Positions 26,168-39,600 of a DNA stretch of 64,000 bases are shown here, piece by piece; the stretch's first letter is position 1; every line of letters begins with the position of its first letter. A program made the position numbers and the translations under genes. Under the pieces are notes generated by a model. The model was not told the origin of the DNA, did not search any database, and was given only the letters and a program-made list of their open reading frames with translations. Origin of the DNA: Tyto alba (taxonomy: Eukaryota > Chordata > Aves > Strigiformes > Tytonidae); contig NW_024881261.1 in assembly GCF_018691265.1 (NCBI RefSeq), positions 24,019,374 to 24,083,373 of the forward strand, read 5' to 3'.

Positions 26168-27689
26168 AAAGAGTAAAATGGGTCTGAATTAGAGATACAC
26201 AGAGAAGAAAGATCAGAGAGTACTTTATTTTATGCAAGTATGAAGATCACTGCACACAGGCTGAGCAAACAAATGCTTTATTCTAACAAGACAGTGCACG
26301 TGCTATTGTGCCTCCCTAAAAACACAGCAAATGAAAGTGAAGACTAAATCTGAAGTCTGAATCACTGAAACTGATCCCCAAATATATAAAATGAAAAGCA
26401 GGAAGGGGAAGAATATTCTAAGAACCTCCTGGCTTGTTTTAAAAGCTGACAGTCCACCCATCAAGAGTTGAAACTTCCACGACCATAAGCATCACAGCAC
26501 CAAGAACTGGGCTTTAAATTTCACATGAAGACCTTTCCTCATAATGAAAAAAGGTTAAAACACAGGCTCAGATGAAGTCCTTGGTACTGGAGCTTAGACA
26601 ACAGCTTAAATCCTTGTACAGACTGCACATAGAGACCATGTACAAAAATGCAATGTAGCATCATAAATTTGCTTTCTTTTAGTGCTGTTTGAAAACTAAG
26701 GTTTAGGGTTGCTTTACAAAGGAAAACCCCAAAACTAGTACTTTCCAAATTCTTTAAATCATCTCCTCAAATTAATCCCAGGGCTGCCTTCCAGCCAACA
26801 GGAGTCAGCCAGCAAATGCCAAGCACATCTACATCTTTCCTCTCACAAGCCAGCGACTCTGGCAGCAGCTCGATGCGACTCCTCATTGTATTCCTTCGCC
26901 ACCCCAGAGCCTAGCAGGCACCTGCATCTAGCCAGTCAAGAAGCCACCGAGAGTAGCACTGAACCTGAACACCTTCTACTATTTACCCTATCACACAAGC
27001 CAAATGGAGCATCTTATCTTAGTGCTACTCTCCATCCTCTCAGATGCAGTCAAACTGACTTTCTGTATGCAATTTAAAATGCACTTTGTTTCATTAAGGA
27101 AAAATTATGTGCTGCCTTCCTCTACACTAAAAACGTTCTGCTCCTGCTCTTACCATCCCACCAGTTGCAGGTTAGCTGAATGTAACACAAATAACTCACA
27201 GCCTGGGAGCTCCCTCACCATCATTCACCTAGATGCAAACAGGAACAAAACAGTGCAGCTAGACCTCTGTCTCTGCTATTAGTTTACTCCCATTAATTTG
27301 CAGCTACCGCTTTCAGGCAGAATGAAACAAAACAATGTTCTTGAGAGTCATTCCCAAAGCTTATTCACCTTTCTTCTCCCCTTGTATATTTTTACATTGT
27401 TTGCCCAACTGTTCCTTTTTGAAATATTTTTCCAAAGGAAGACAGCATTTAAGACTGGTATGCAATAATGTAGATTTGGATCAGCAGGAAGCATTAGGAA
27501 GGCAAAACTAAAGAGTTAAAGAGGCTGCCAACTTGCCTTAATACCTCAAAAGCAAACATAAATTAAATGGGTAAAAGAGACTTACTAAATTATTCAATCT
27601 ATTTTCATCAGAAAGCTGACTCCTTGACTTTAGATTATTTCCCGAATCTTTCTACCAGTCTTATATATTTGTTCTTTCAACCTTTCCTT

Positions 27690-28085
27690 TGGCCAGACTA
27701 TTCCATCCTTTAATATATTTCACAATCTCATTCACTTGTTTCTAGTTATGCCCCTTCTCACCTTACTAACTTAATTAGTTTCTATCTTTCAAGTATGTGC
27801 CTCTCAAATATTTGTAGACTCTTATCACATCTCTCAGCTACACTTCTAGTTATCACATAGCCAAGGCAGGCATGTTTGCCTGTCGGTTCCTTGGTGTGTA
27901 CTCATTTGTCAGTTGTTCCTCAACTCTCTTCAGTTGGTTTACATCTGTCTAGAAACAAGATGTTTGGGCCTGCACACTTGGCAAGTTAACTCTCACAGTT
28001 GCTCAAGAAAGAACTTCTCTTTAATTCATATAACCCAAAACCATATTAATTTGGTTTTTGCTGCCATGACACATCTGCAAACTGG
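27690..28085 (-). mobile_element. Ancient CR1-type LINE fragment
   Basis: Read on the plus strand, the segment follows the antisense order of old CR1/L3-type LINEs. There is AATATTTGTAGACTCTTATCAC, a CAACTCTCTTCAGTT and GTTTACATCTGTCT block, a TGTTTGGGCCTGCACAC block, then TATAACCCAAAACCATATTA followed by TTTGCTGCCATGACAC. These correspond in order to conserved blocks in the last third of ORF2. Divergence is high and the reading frame is destroyed. The ends are approximate; weak similarity may extend left towards 27600. Confidence 0.6.
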
Positions 28086-29104
28086 TTTATCAGCTGCACA
28101 GATAATCACCCCAAAGGCTTCTAGTGCTTGGAAAAACACTACTGCTTTTCCAGTTTCACTCTTAGCCTGGCACACCAACAAAACACACATTTCAGGTTAA
28201 ACGTTTTCTGACTGTATTCTCTCCAGTGCCTCCACACAAATGGGAAACATCTGATTTTGATAGTCTCATTATTTCCAATATCTCTAGTTCTTCTCTGTTA
28301 ATGTCTTCATCTACATCTGATTCACCTTCAACATTCAGCATCTCCAAAGTCTAAAAAAAGCCCCAGGCTGTAATAAAGGTGTTAAAAACATACATTTCTC
28401 AGTAAAATACAATGAGACAAGGTTGCTAACATCATGGCTAAACATTATGTTGTTCAGCACTACTGTGATTACATTTCTGTGGCTTTCTGTTGAAAATTTC
28501 CTACTCTCAGCCTAAATTGCCTAATGCATAAGGAAGAGATCAATACAGACAATCCAACATATCTTAAACCAGGTATGATACAGAGTTAAGCCAACAGAAC
28601 TGTCAGAAGCCAGCAGGTATCCCCTTTCCTCCCTCTCCCACACACTAACTAGCTACATGTTGCCTTTGTCATGCTGCCACTGCCCTATGCTGGCACACAC
28701 TGTGGTGAGCCAACTATTTTTCAATTTTAGATTTAGTACATCATGCTTCTACATAAATACCTGTAATGGCACTATGCACAAGATTATGCAGGGACAAGAG
28801 TTGAGTAGGACCGTGTGAAAACTTATGCCACTGAAAAATGTCCATGGGATACTGTGGGCCTGTATTCCCATTTGTAGGCATCACCTCAGCATAGGAAAGT
28901 AAACATGAAATGCTGTATACTGGGAAGTCTGCAAAAACCCAAAGACTTCTCAAGAACAGAGGGGAGGAGAATCCTTCTAAGCATGTGAACACTGAAGATT
29001 TCTGCATAGTTGAGGGGACAAGATGAATTGAACACAAGGTAGATCCGTTAAGGAGCTGAATTCTTTTAAGGATTAGAAAAAAACCCGATGAAGTAAAGGA
29101 ATAC
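28086..29104. other. Unassigned, possibly further decayed LINE sequence
   Basis: An open frame of 138 codons lies on the minus strand at 28741-29157 and overlaps the start of the plus-strand RT fragment. It is therefore best seen as an antisense shadow. No conserved block was recognised between 28086 and 29104, though old LINE sequence beyond recognition by eye is likely. Confidence 0.35.
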
Positions 29105-29320
29105 AAGAACACATTGTTTATTGGAACTTTCTCAAAAGATTTCGTCAAGTCCTTCACAAAGGGCTACTCAAGTCACTGTGCAGGCAAGAAGAACAAAGTA
29201 CTGTCACAAGCGGGAAACTGGCAAAAAGAAACAAAACAAGAATCACTGATCAGTTTTGAGCATGGAAGAAGGGTATTTGTGGAGCTCGTGAAGATTAGCA
29301 TCTATTTTCTTTAAGGTTGT
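29105..29320 (+). mobile_element. Ancient CR1-type LINE, reverse-transcriptase fragment
   Basis: On the plus strand the translation contains FSKDFVKSFTKGYSS and, further on, KVLSQAGNWQKETKQES followed by FEHGRR. The first fits the LINE RT block normally written F-S-K-A-F-D-x-V-x-H. The second fits the following 'K-V-L-x-W-x-x-N-W-L-x-x-R-x-Q' block and the 'W-R-x-V' that precedes the catalytic region. The order and spacing match CR1-type RT. The frame closes at 29314 before the FADD-type catalytic box, which I do not find. This is a dead fragment in the opposite orientation to its two neighbours. Confidence 0.6.
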
Positions 29321-29944
29321 TACTAAATAGTTGCAAAAGAAAGCAAAAACTGAAATAAAATTTCAACTGAACACAACTTTCAGTGAGGTTGGTTGAATAC
29401 ACAGAATAATGTGGATTAGTTTAAAAAACTCTAGCAGAGAGCACTGTTGGGCAGTTTGTGGGCACAGCAAGAAAGAAAATGAGAGAGAAAGAAAGAAAAA
29501 ACAGAGAGGGAGGTCTTTAATTATGAGCTATAAATTACCTGTAGTTACTCTGTAAGAATTTATCCTGTGTGTCAGTGAAAATAGTCATTGGATCAGCATA
29601 GTAAAAAAGTAAATAAGACATTTAGAAAAAACAATACTGACATTATATATATATATATTAATATTCTTTAACATACACTTTCTTAAGACAAATCCTTCCC
29701 CTTTAATGTGTTTAAGTCCACCTTGACTGAAGCTTTATTTAGTAGAAAGAAAAATCCTCAAGAAAATTCAATTAAAATTACAAGGAAAAAGAATATGCTT
29801 AAAACTGAAGGGAAACTATACAGAAGCAATTTTGGTACTCTTGAAATCAACAGGCTTGGAAAGAAATTCTTTCAGGTGAGATCAGTGATATCTAAAGCAT
29901 TCCCAACACATTCGCCTGTTATCTCCACTAACACCTTCCACATA
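29321..29944. repeat. Non-coding with purine-rich and (AT)n tracts
   Basis: A purine-rich GAAA/GAGA tract runs from about 29467 to 29515, and a short (AT)n repeat lies at 29643-29659. Nothing else is recognised. Confidence 0.5.
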
Positions 29945-30460
29945 GAATGTCCAGAAGGTCCCTAGGCAATCCAGCCTACTGCTTAACTGCTTGTGCTGTT
30001 GAGAAGTTTTTCCTGAAGTCTACTCTAATTCTGCAATTTAATCCCTTTACTTCTAGTCTTGCCCTGTGTAAACACAGAGAAGTTTTTCTCTTTCTCTTTG
30101 CAGCACACGAAAAATTTTAAATTCTTTTAACTTCTCCAGCCTAAGCAATCCCGATTGTTTTCCTTCTTTACTTGTAGGTCACATTTTTGCTGCTGTTGCT
30201 TTCGCCTGAGCTACTGCCAGTTGGTCTTCATCTTTCCTCAAGTATGGTGTGCAAATACAGCTGCAGAAGTCTACAGTTCCAGTACACATCACAGAGAAAG
30301 ACTACGTGTCTCAGATGTTGGACTCCTTCAATAAACATTATTTGCATTGTTGACTCATGTACAAGGTATGATCCACTACAACACCTGCTTCTTTTCCACA
30401 AGCCTACTATTTAGCTAGCCTTCACTGTTCAGTATTTGTGCAGCTGATATATTTTGTCTA
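29945..30460 (-). mobile_element. Ancient CR1-type LINE fragment (about 520 bp)
   Basis: The plus strand follows the antisense CR1 consensus over a long distance. Blocks in order are CTGCTTAACTGC, GAAGTTTTTCCTGAAGTCTA, TTAATCCCTTTACTTCTAG, CTTCTCCAGCCTAAGCAA, AGTATGGTGTGCAAATACAG, GCATTGTTGACTCATGTACA, GTATGATCCACTACAACACC and TTAGCTAGCC. These are the ORF2 C-terminal region up to the middle of the element's last third. Divergence is much greater than in the copy at 2896-3332, so this is an old amniote-age or early avian insertion. The frame is destroyed. Confidence 0.78.
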
Positions 30461-33400
30461 AACAAGATGTTTACCTTAAGCAACAACACACAGTAAAAAT
30501 AGAAGTCATTTGAAGTGGGAGGAATTAAGGGAGAAGCAGCCATGCATACCCATGTAATCTATTATCAGAGCAATATTTTAGTAAAAGCTAGCAATTAATA
30601 TGAAAATAGAAACATCTTTAGTTTCTACAAACACAAAGGAGATAGCCATTTATATAGTTTGGGTTTTTCTTAACCTCCTTGCCTATCAGCAAGATGTGTG
30701 TGCTTAAATCTCTTAAGTGTTTCTGAAATTCACTCATAATTACGTAATTGTCCATTGTAGAGATTTTATCAGTTCCTCCAAAACAACTGATCATCAGGAA
30801 CTACTGGAAAGAAAACAACACATTATAGATACCATGTCTCTGACTGGATATGGCATTCACATCATCTTTTTTTTTGTTTCTCATAAGTGCATTTTATGAC
30901 ACAAAGTAAGCCAAAAAGGAGAATGGGTTTTATAATAAAATGAATCATGATATCAAAGAAATAAAGTCATGAAATGGTGGACAGAAATTTTTCTTTTATG
31001 TATTTGTGCATTGACGTATGAGTTCTGAACACTATCATACAGTATTTACAGCAAGACCTAAAAAAGTCACCTACTGCTAAAAACAGGAAGCTGTATTTTG
31101 TGACCAAATTGTTGAGAAAGCATCATATCATTTGTTTCAACTATATTCGCACTGCTGTTTATATTACAGCACACACCAAAAGGCTTCAGCCAAGGTTAGG
31201 ACTGCTATGCACTATGTATCTATCCAAAAACATACACAAGCACACAACTGGATCTGTTTATATAATCAGATTTCTGGATGCGTAATGAAAGAGAGTCCGC
31301 GTACCACATACTTTTCAAAACTAACAAAGATAGCACACAAGTATTGGAACAGAAGTATTATCCTTATTTGCCAAAACCAGAACTGAGGCAGCAACGAAGT
31401 GAACTACCGAAGTTCACATGAAAAGCAGAGCAAGGGACCTAGGTCAAATTTTTTAATCCCAGTTACAGCATATTAACCACAAAACAGTCCTCCCGCACCG
31501 CTTTCCCTAATCACCACATAGCACAGATAGAAGTTGCCCACACATAGCACTCATTCACAGTAATACTGGTGGATAAACAATATGTTACAATTCTCCAAGA
31601 GAAAGCAAGGAATACTTTCATTCTTTACCATTCTGAATTTAGGAAGTCAGTATCACTGTTTTCATTTCTCCTTCTTTGCCAGTTCATACCAAAGGCCTAC
31701 ACAGGCAGGGTTTACGTGAACAATTTATTTCACAGCTGAAACAAACTAAGAACTCAGTCACTGCTGTCCACCTCTAGCAGTTGGTTGTTAAGCCATGAGA
31801 ACTAAAAAATTGCTTTAGTTACTTTGCTCTGAAAACAAAAGTATCGTGGAGTGCAACTAGAACAGCTGGAAAGAGAAAAATAACACCTAAAGTACAGCAC
31901 TTCTATATGTGAACACACTTTAAGAAATAGAGAATTAACTGAAGAAACATAACCAAACTGTCACAGACATTTTCATCTACACCCGAAAAAAGCATGCAAA
32001 AAGAGGGAAGTGCAGCATCAGAAACGAGCATATATTTTCAGGAAGAAAATTGGAAATGCTGCAGGAAATGATGGAAGAGAGAACTGCTGAACCAGAAACT
32101 AGGTTAGAAATAGACATCTCCCCAGAGTCCTAACAAATCCATTACAAGACCCTAGGGACATGTTAAAAAACAAGGGCCTTTTGTAGAGGTGTTTAACACT
32201 CCTTTATGTGACACAGTGCATATATTTACCAAGAAGAGTAATGCAGCACATTGAAACTAAAAATACAATTGTGTGCTGAAAGAAGTTAAAATGACAAGAC
32301 AGTATTTGATCAAAGACACACAAAAGGTAACAGATTACGGAAGGGTACAAATGATGTGAGAAAAACTGATATGGGTTTATTTCAAAGAACAGGGAAGAAA
32401 CCACAGAGAGCTGGCAGAAAATATCATGGACGTTGTACTTGCAGTTTAGTGAAAAGCCTAACGCAGTATTATGGCAAAGCACAATCTGCAACAAGCAAGC
32501 AAAAGAGCCAAGTACCAACATGCACGGTGGGCACACTGGAAAAACATCTAACTGGGTATTTTTATGACCTATTTTGTTCATTTTATATTAATGATAGCTT
32601 TCTAATCACTTTATGTTTGTATCCAGGCAACAGCACCAACCATGCATGTAAGAGATCAGGATACCATTAATGTATCTTTAAGGTGGGGCAGATGGCATTT
32701 TTTTACAGAGGCAGTGAAGAATTCCAGGCCTTGCTTTCTCTCCACAAATTGGAAAAAAAAATCCAAACAAAAAAAACAACTAAAACAAAACCAAAACCAC
32801 ATCCCACTCACACTCCAGATTATATGCTCTGCTGCAATACAGCAGCAAACTACTCCCATCACACATATTACCATGTGATAAGCACCAATTCCACTTCTAT
32901 CACGTGATACAATTACTTCCAGAGGACAGAAATATATCAGTAGAAGTTGGCAGGAAATGGATAATTAGAACAATTCATGAAACCCTCAACTTGCTTTCCA
33001 GCATCTCTGCAGAGTCCTGAGAAAAGGGGATGGACCATGGGCCAGATGAACCTTTCCGCTTCTGTGGCTCCAATCTGCTGTCCCACCTCCTCACCTCTGA
33101 GTGAGATATTACAGTTCTTGCTCTCATCCTGTATCTCTCACACATGGCTTTCAGTCTAGCAGCAGAATGATTAACAGAAGGAAATAAAAGAGTCCTCCCA
33201 GTAAAGATAAGGTAATGTATGCAAACAGCTAAACAGCAACAGGATTTTCGGCTCATGCCAGAAGGAGCAGCACACTGACCTCAGCTAAATACAGAATCCA
33301 TCCCCTCTATCCAAAATAAATGCCTGTACGCTATTAATATCACAAGATGAAGCTCAGCTGTATAAATAAAACCTCTCATTTCAGCTAAGTCTTCATCATC

Positions 33401-36399
33401 TCTCTGGCATCCATCACCTTCTCCTCTTCACAACAAAACTCTCAGGAGGACCTTCAGTGCAGGTTTTTCATAGCAAGCCTGTTGCTCAAGTACACTGGGC
33501 AGGAATGCAAGTCTGGTTTTATTGTCTCCTCTTGGCAAATTAACTTTTACTAACAATTAGGTTGGAATTAAGAAAAAAAAAAAATCAAACAACGAAGTTC
33601 TGAAGGAAATGCTCAACTAAGTATTTGCAAGTCAGCATGGTTTAAAATGGAAAAATATTGTCTTGAAGACAAGGGGATCTGCATGCTCTTTCAAGGGAGT
33701 CACTGATGTGTTGGATGACCTCAAGTACATCATACTTGATCTTTCCCACGTTAATAAAAATCTCTTTATACAACCTTCCTAGGCACCTCACTTTGAGTAT
33801 TAAAAAATAGCTAGACTGTAAATCCTCCTATTATTATTAATACTGCTGTTACTATGGGGGCTGGAACTGTCGTCAGCAAACAACAGGCAGGACATAATTT
33901 AATTTTCTTCAAATATTTATTATGCAACAACATAGCCATCTGTTTAACACTCACTATATTTAGTTTCTGTCTTAAAAAACACAGTGAAAGAAAATATCAG
34001 CTTCTGCCTCTCACTTCCACATATCCTTTCCAGCCACATATGGACTAATACATGGCCAATATCCTTTCAACTGCAGCACAAAAACTGCAGGAAAGCAGAC
34101 AAAATTTCAGCTTGGATGAAAACAATTCCAACCACAAATTTATTCTCCAATATACCAAAACCAGAATCCCTAGTTTTAGCAGTATTAAACAAATTTTCAT
34201 TTCAGCATCGAGGACAAAGGACAGGATTTGAAGGAAAATGGTGGGGTGAGAAGAGATCAGTGGCCATAAAGCACCATGCACAATGACCATATGCTAAAAG
34301 AGGACAGATATGATAATATTACAGATCTATACAGAAAAAGTAACTTTTCAGTAGTATTAATTTCTCTCCAGTACATTATAAAATAAACCATCATTGTTAA
34401 GTAACAGCTGTTAACACAAAGGTGCCTTTGGCATCTAAATGTATTCTATTTGGGCACTTTGATGAAAAGGATTCTCCATTTGCACTGAATTCTTTCATCG
34501 GCCTCTATGCAAAAATCTTTATCTAACATGTCTCACGTCATGTCACTGGGACTTTGAGATAATACAAGTCAATGAGGTATCAAAAAATCTAAACTAATGA
34601 ACACACACTGAGTGAACTTGCTAATGAGGAAAACAAAAAAATTGAAGGCATGGGCTAAAATGCACTCATCTCTCTTTATTCTTCCCTATTCCCTCCTCTA
34701 CTATATCATGAACCACTCCCAATTCGCCTCAGCTCCTGGCAGCAGCATCCCTTACCACCCCAGTCCTGGTCCACCAACACAGTTCCAACATACAGAGCAC
34801 GACCCTAACTGGGAGTATGCCCTAATTTTCTATAACTATTTATAAACTCTGATACCACATTAGGCCAGTCATGCCTCTCTGAGGCCAGTATCTGACACCA
34901 CAATAAAAAAGGGTTTGAAGCTCAGGCTGGAGAAACTCCAGTCCATAGGTAAAAATGCATAAGCCAAACACATAAATGCAAAAAGATGCCCAAAGTTATG
35001 ATGCTTGGATTGTTTTAAACAGTTTCTTTTAAGATCTTCTACTGCTGACAAGTCTTCCTCTGTTTTCACACAATCAAAGCAAAACATGCTACAACAGCAG
35101 TACATTGATATCATTAATTTATTGGCATTTGATGGTTGAACAGATAGCGAACAATAACTCCCTAATATAGTGTCAATATTTTGTCCATCAACCACACACG
35201 TTTGTTGATGTGTCTTTTTGCTCCTGAACTGTAGATTCCAAATACGTGAAGTAAATGAATTTTTAAAAAACTGGGACTAACAGAACCAATAAGGATCTAA
35301 ATATTACTTTTTTGCCTTGAAAACAAAGAGAAACCTACTCATTTAGGAGAGGTAATGACTGTTTTTAAAATACTTCTGTGTTTGTGACCATGAGCCACCA
35401 ACTCAATTTCTCAGTCTAGCTTGTGGCATTGCACTCAGAATCAGTCTGGCCAGAAAAGGTGCAGGTCACCCTGGCAAGCCCCGATGCCTCAAGGGAGCAT
35501 CAACGCTACAAACAAAATTAATGCAGGCTGCTCTGTACCAACGTGGTGGTCCAATACTTCAGGTGTGGCAGAATAGGACTGGATAATACACAGCCTTTTT
35601 ACGTGTGAATGGCAAAACAACTTCAACAGGCTGTCAGAGCATCTCTCAACCCACCCATATCCAATCTGTATCAGCAGCACAGAAACACAGCTGCCCACTT
35701 ATGAGTCATGCTCCTGTGGAACAAGGGTGGAGCACTGACACCAGCAAAGGCCTCTAACCTCTCTTCAGTTTCTCCACAAGGACAAAGGTTTAGACAAACA
35801 AAACAGCAGACAGACTTCGGTCCAAAATGAGATAACGCTAGACTTTGTTTAAATTGAACATAATTTGAGAATAGGTTAAAGATGCACCACTGACTGCCTG
35901 ATCCATCCAAATAACAAATAGGCCTACTCACTGATACAGTTCTTGAAGATACTGGGGGAAAAAAAAAAAAAAAAAAAAAATCTACGTTATTCCTCAATCC
36001 CGTCAAAACCCTACATTTAAGTAGCCTGCCTGCATTGCAGAACATGTTTCTACCTCATATTTTCTCACCATTGTAATATTATAACAAATTGGTTTTAGTG
36101 GGATATTCGTAATTGTTTTGTGGTCTTTTAAGAACCATAGTTAATTAAAACACTTCAAAAATTATATAAGACATAATAATATAATTCTGAATTTGGCCTA
36201 AAACTCATTCGCATCAGTATCCTACTAGCTGTACTGTCCAGTTCCAGGTATTTCAAAGACTAGTAGAAAAAAGCCTTGAAGACAAATTTGCAAAATAGTC
36301 ATCAGGAGAAGCAGTCCTTCTTATCCTTTACATTTAGGGATACTTTAAGATCAAGGAAGATGTCTGTCCTTTTCAAAAGGCCTTAAAAGTTTGTTTTCA
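30461..36399. other. Non-coding AT-rich DNA
   Basis: No supported gene. Open frames on both strands around 32204-32670 overlap each other, are rich in hydrophobic or lysine residues and match nothing. An A13 tract lies near 33570 and A21 at 35960-35980. Confidence 0.5.
35960..35980. repeat. Poly(A) tract, 21 A
   Basis: An uninterrupted run of 21 A preceded by GGGG. The 250 bp to its left match no SINE or LINE 3' end that I know. Confidence 0.8.
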
Positions 36400-36630
36400 T
36401 TTGCAGGATTTGTCTATACCACAATTACTACCCTCCTAACACATAAATATCAGATTATTTTTGACCCTACCAAGTTTTAGCCTCAATGATGCAGTGCAGC
36501 AATGAGTTCCACAAACTAATTTGTGCGCTCAGTGAAATATTTTTCCTTTGGCTAGCGATGAATTTGTTACTTGCCAGTGTCATAGACAGTCTCCCTTTCT
36601 GATGACAGCAAGCTATCTATTCCTAAAATC
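36400..36630 (-). mobile_element. Ancient CR1/L3-like LINE fragment
   Basis: The plus strand has GCAATGAGTTCCACAAACTA, a TGTGCGCTCAGTGAAATATT block, TTTTCCTTTGGC and GAATTTGTTACTTGCCAGT. A CTATCTATTCCTAAAATCAC block follows. This order resembles the antisense 3' region of old L3/CR1 LINEs ('gagttccacagactaat', 'gtgaagaaatatttcc', 'ctattta...'). It is strongly diverged and the ends are approximate. Confidence 0.5.
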
Positions 36631-39600
36631 ACTACTCAAAACAAGAAATCGTCAATATCTCTTCTACAGAGTAACTATTTCATAAATAGAAAGTACTCTG
36701 CAATGATCATAATTCACAGAAATGCTGTAATCAGTATGAAAGCTACCAACAACTTACACGTTGCACCTTCTGCACCCAAGGTGATGTTTCTTACCAGCAT
36801 TACCCTTTCTGTGCCCCTGCACCAGGGCTTAAAGAGCAGGGCTCAGAGCACCTCCCTCACAGCTCAGCATCCAGGCCTAGAAACAACAGGACCAAGGTCC
36901 CATCAAAAAACTACTAGCAATACCATCATCATGAAGAATGCTGGTAATTCCAGAGTTTTTAAAGGGCTGTTGGGTTTTCTGAGCACATTAGCACAACCTT
37001 AGTATAAGAGAAAGAGACACTTCTCCCCTGATGGTGGGAACAAGGCTAACAGATGTACAAATTAGCTAGTCACTGGAGTATTGTTCTTCTGAACTTGTCA
37101 TCAGACATAATTCCTACCTGCAGGATGTGAAGTTTGGAACAGTCAGTGCCTTCATGATGCTGCTGTACAGAATTAAGAAAGTGACATATATAAAAACCAG
37201 CCAAACAATACCTAAAAATTACTGAAAGAGGTTACTTAGTTAACTGACAGAAAGGAGGAAATATACCAAACAATCCACCTGGAGGTTCTGATGCAGTAAT
37301 TAGTTGTCTTCATCCACCCAGATTGTTAGAGCAAGCTGAGTAAGGCATTTCCTGACACTTTTCACTGCCATGAAGTGGATCTGGCCAGAACTACTGACAG
37401 AAGCTGAAGCCAAACCCCCTCCAGTGTGCTGGCTAGCCTCCCCTCCATCATCTGAAAACCATAATAGCAAGCGTGTGACCCACTCCCCAATTAAGGAGCC
37501 TCGTATAGCAGTAATGCATCTCTTGCAATTACAGGTGGCCCTGAAATAGATTAAATATCTTGCTATCCATCTTCAGAGGTACTCTTACTTGATTTCACTT
37601 TTTCTTGTAATGACAACTGGAAAACATGGATGGATATCTAAATACTCTTATAGTGATCTGGTATTACCTCCTTGATGTTAGCCATCAGGGCTTCACCCGT
37701 GTCAAATAATCTCTCCATTTATTAGAAGGACAATTCCAGATGATTCAACAGTTTTAAAAATATTAAAGGTTGTCTTTGATAGGCCTAACAATGACAGTTT
37801 ACGCAATGGTTTCAAGTCATTTGACACTGGCAGTGACCAAGCATCAACGGCATAGTGTTTTCAGGATATATGAAGAAAGGTCTTTTGGCACTTTAGAGAG
37901 GGGCTATGACAGAATGCTCAATCTGAATGAGCCAGAGACATTAAAACTGGTCATACACCAAAACATCAGTGAAACAGCATTTTTCATGAGTTTTTTCATA
38001 CTTATCTAATGCTAAGAAGTTAAATATGATGGATATTTGCTGAGTTCCTCCTTGTCAACCCAGGCTATAAGTGAAGATGGTCCCACTTGCCTGACTATTC
38101 CCCCTCTGAAGCAGCAGAGGTATAAACACTGCAGCTACTGCTATCCCTTCTACTACACACACTTCTGAATCTGCAACACAATCCAGTGACACCTACTTGG
38201 AAAACCATAATTTTAACAGGTCTGATGAAAGAATAAAAGAATAGTACATAATGCACCCACAAACACTAAGACACGACAAAGACCTGCCCTGCATATAAGC
38301 TACTGTTTTCCTGTTTCTCTTTCATCACTGAGAATTCAGTTTAACTACCTCCAAAGAGTAGTCTGTGTTCTACTCAATTCACCTGTTTCTACCTTTCTCT
38401 GAAATAGCACTGACAAATAACTAAACATATTTGCTAGTGAAGGAGCAGCAGCAGGGAGGAGACAATAGTAGACACGGCAGGCACCTTCCACAGATGCATG
38501 TTATGCAGATGAGATAAAAGGCAAGAGCATTTTACAGAAAGGCCTCAAGCAAATGCCATTTTCCATTTGATGCCAAAAAATAACTTCTAGCACAGACAAA
38601 CTACTGAGAGCTTCAAAACAGCTGAATTCAACGTTGGGCACAAAATGAAAAGACTGATTACAAAACAACATCTCCTTTAAGTTACTTTTAAAAACATTTT
38701 AAAAAGGACTTCTCCACATCAATTTTCCCTCTTCTGCATATCTCTTCCAAGCCTCAACACCTTGCACAGTAAATTTGTTCTTTAATATGAAAAACATGTA
38801 TCCAGCGACTTTCCTGTGGGTGTTGCTGACAAAGGAAGACTAACATGACTCACTTCCTGTTTGTTTTTGTTGTTGTTTTTTTTGTTTTTTTTTTTTTTTT
38901 AATCCATCAGTAAAGTCTGTGACTGTCTCCTACCCTGACTTTTTGCTTCAGAAGATCTGATGCCTGCTTCCACCACCAGCCCTCCTTCCTCCCAAAAAGG
39001 GCACGTGGCTCACAAGCAGCCCTGAGCGGCCCTCAGAAATGAAAAGACCCCACAAGCCATGGGTCAGCAGGCAGCAACACCAATGTCTGCTGCACCCAGT
39101 ACTTCTGACTAAATCTGTATGCTGACTATTGCAAGTAGTAAGCTTCTGGATGCAAGGACTGCCTCTTGCCTTCTGTGGTGGAAATTTCCTAGGGCTAAGT
39201 ACATAAAAATACCATTTAAGTACCAATCACAACTCTGAGAACTAATGAATTTCCACAAAGTTACAAAAAAGGCAGACATCTCAAAATTTGCACGCAGGTT
39301 GCCAGCAGCAGCCTTACAGTAAAGTGGCCTTGTAATAGAGCAGAGGTGAAGTATTTTCTTGTTTTGTTTTAACACAGTGATCAACTGACTGTTAACCTCT
39401 TTGGTCTCCTCAATGTGAAGACATGGATTTGAACTAGGTAATATTGAAAAATGGGTCTTTTAATTATGGTGCCTAATGAACCACTGATCACACAGAGATT
39501 CTTGATCAGAACTGCTTAAGAATGAAATATCAGATCACAGGACTGCTCAGCTACATCACCAAGTGCAACACAAACAAGACCAATGTAATAAAAGATACTC

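Larger units (their letters stand above)
21001..27689. other. Non-coding, very AT-rich in places
   Basis: No supported gene or named repeat. The part around 24600-25000 is especially AT-rich. Two G-quadruplex-type motifs on opposite strands lie at 25423-25443 and 26148-26167 and are listed separately. Open frames are all 108 codons or shorter and unrecognised. Confidence 0.5.

Noticed and set aside
28741..29157. 138-codon minus-strand open frame
   Set aside because: It runs antisense to the reverse-transcriptase fragment at 29105-29320 and has no motif of its own.
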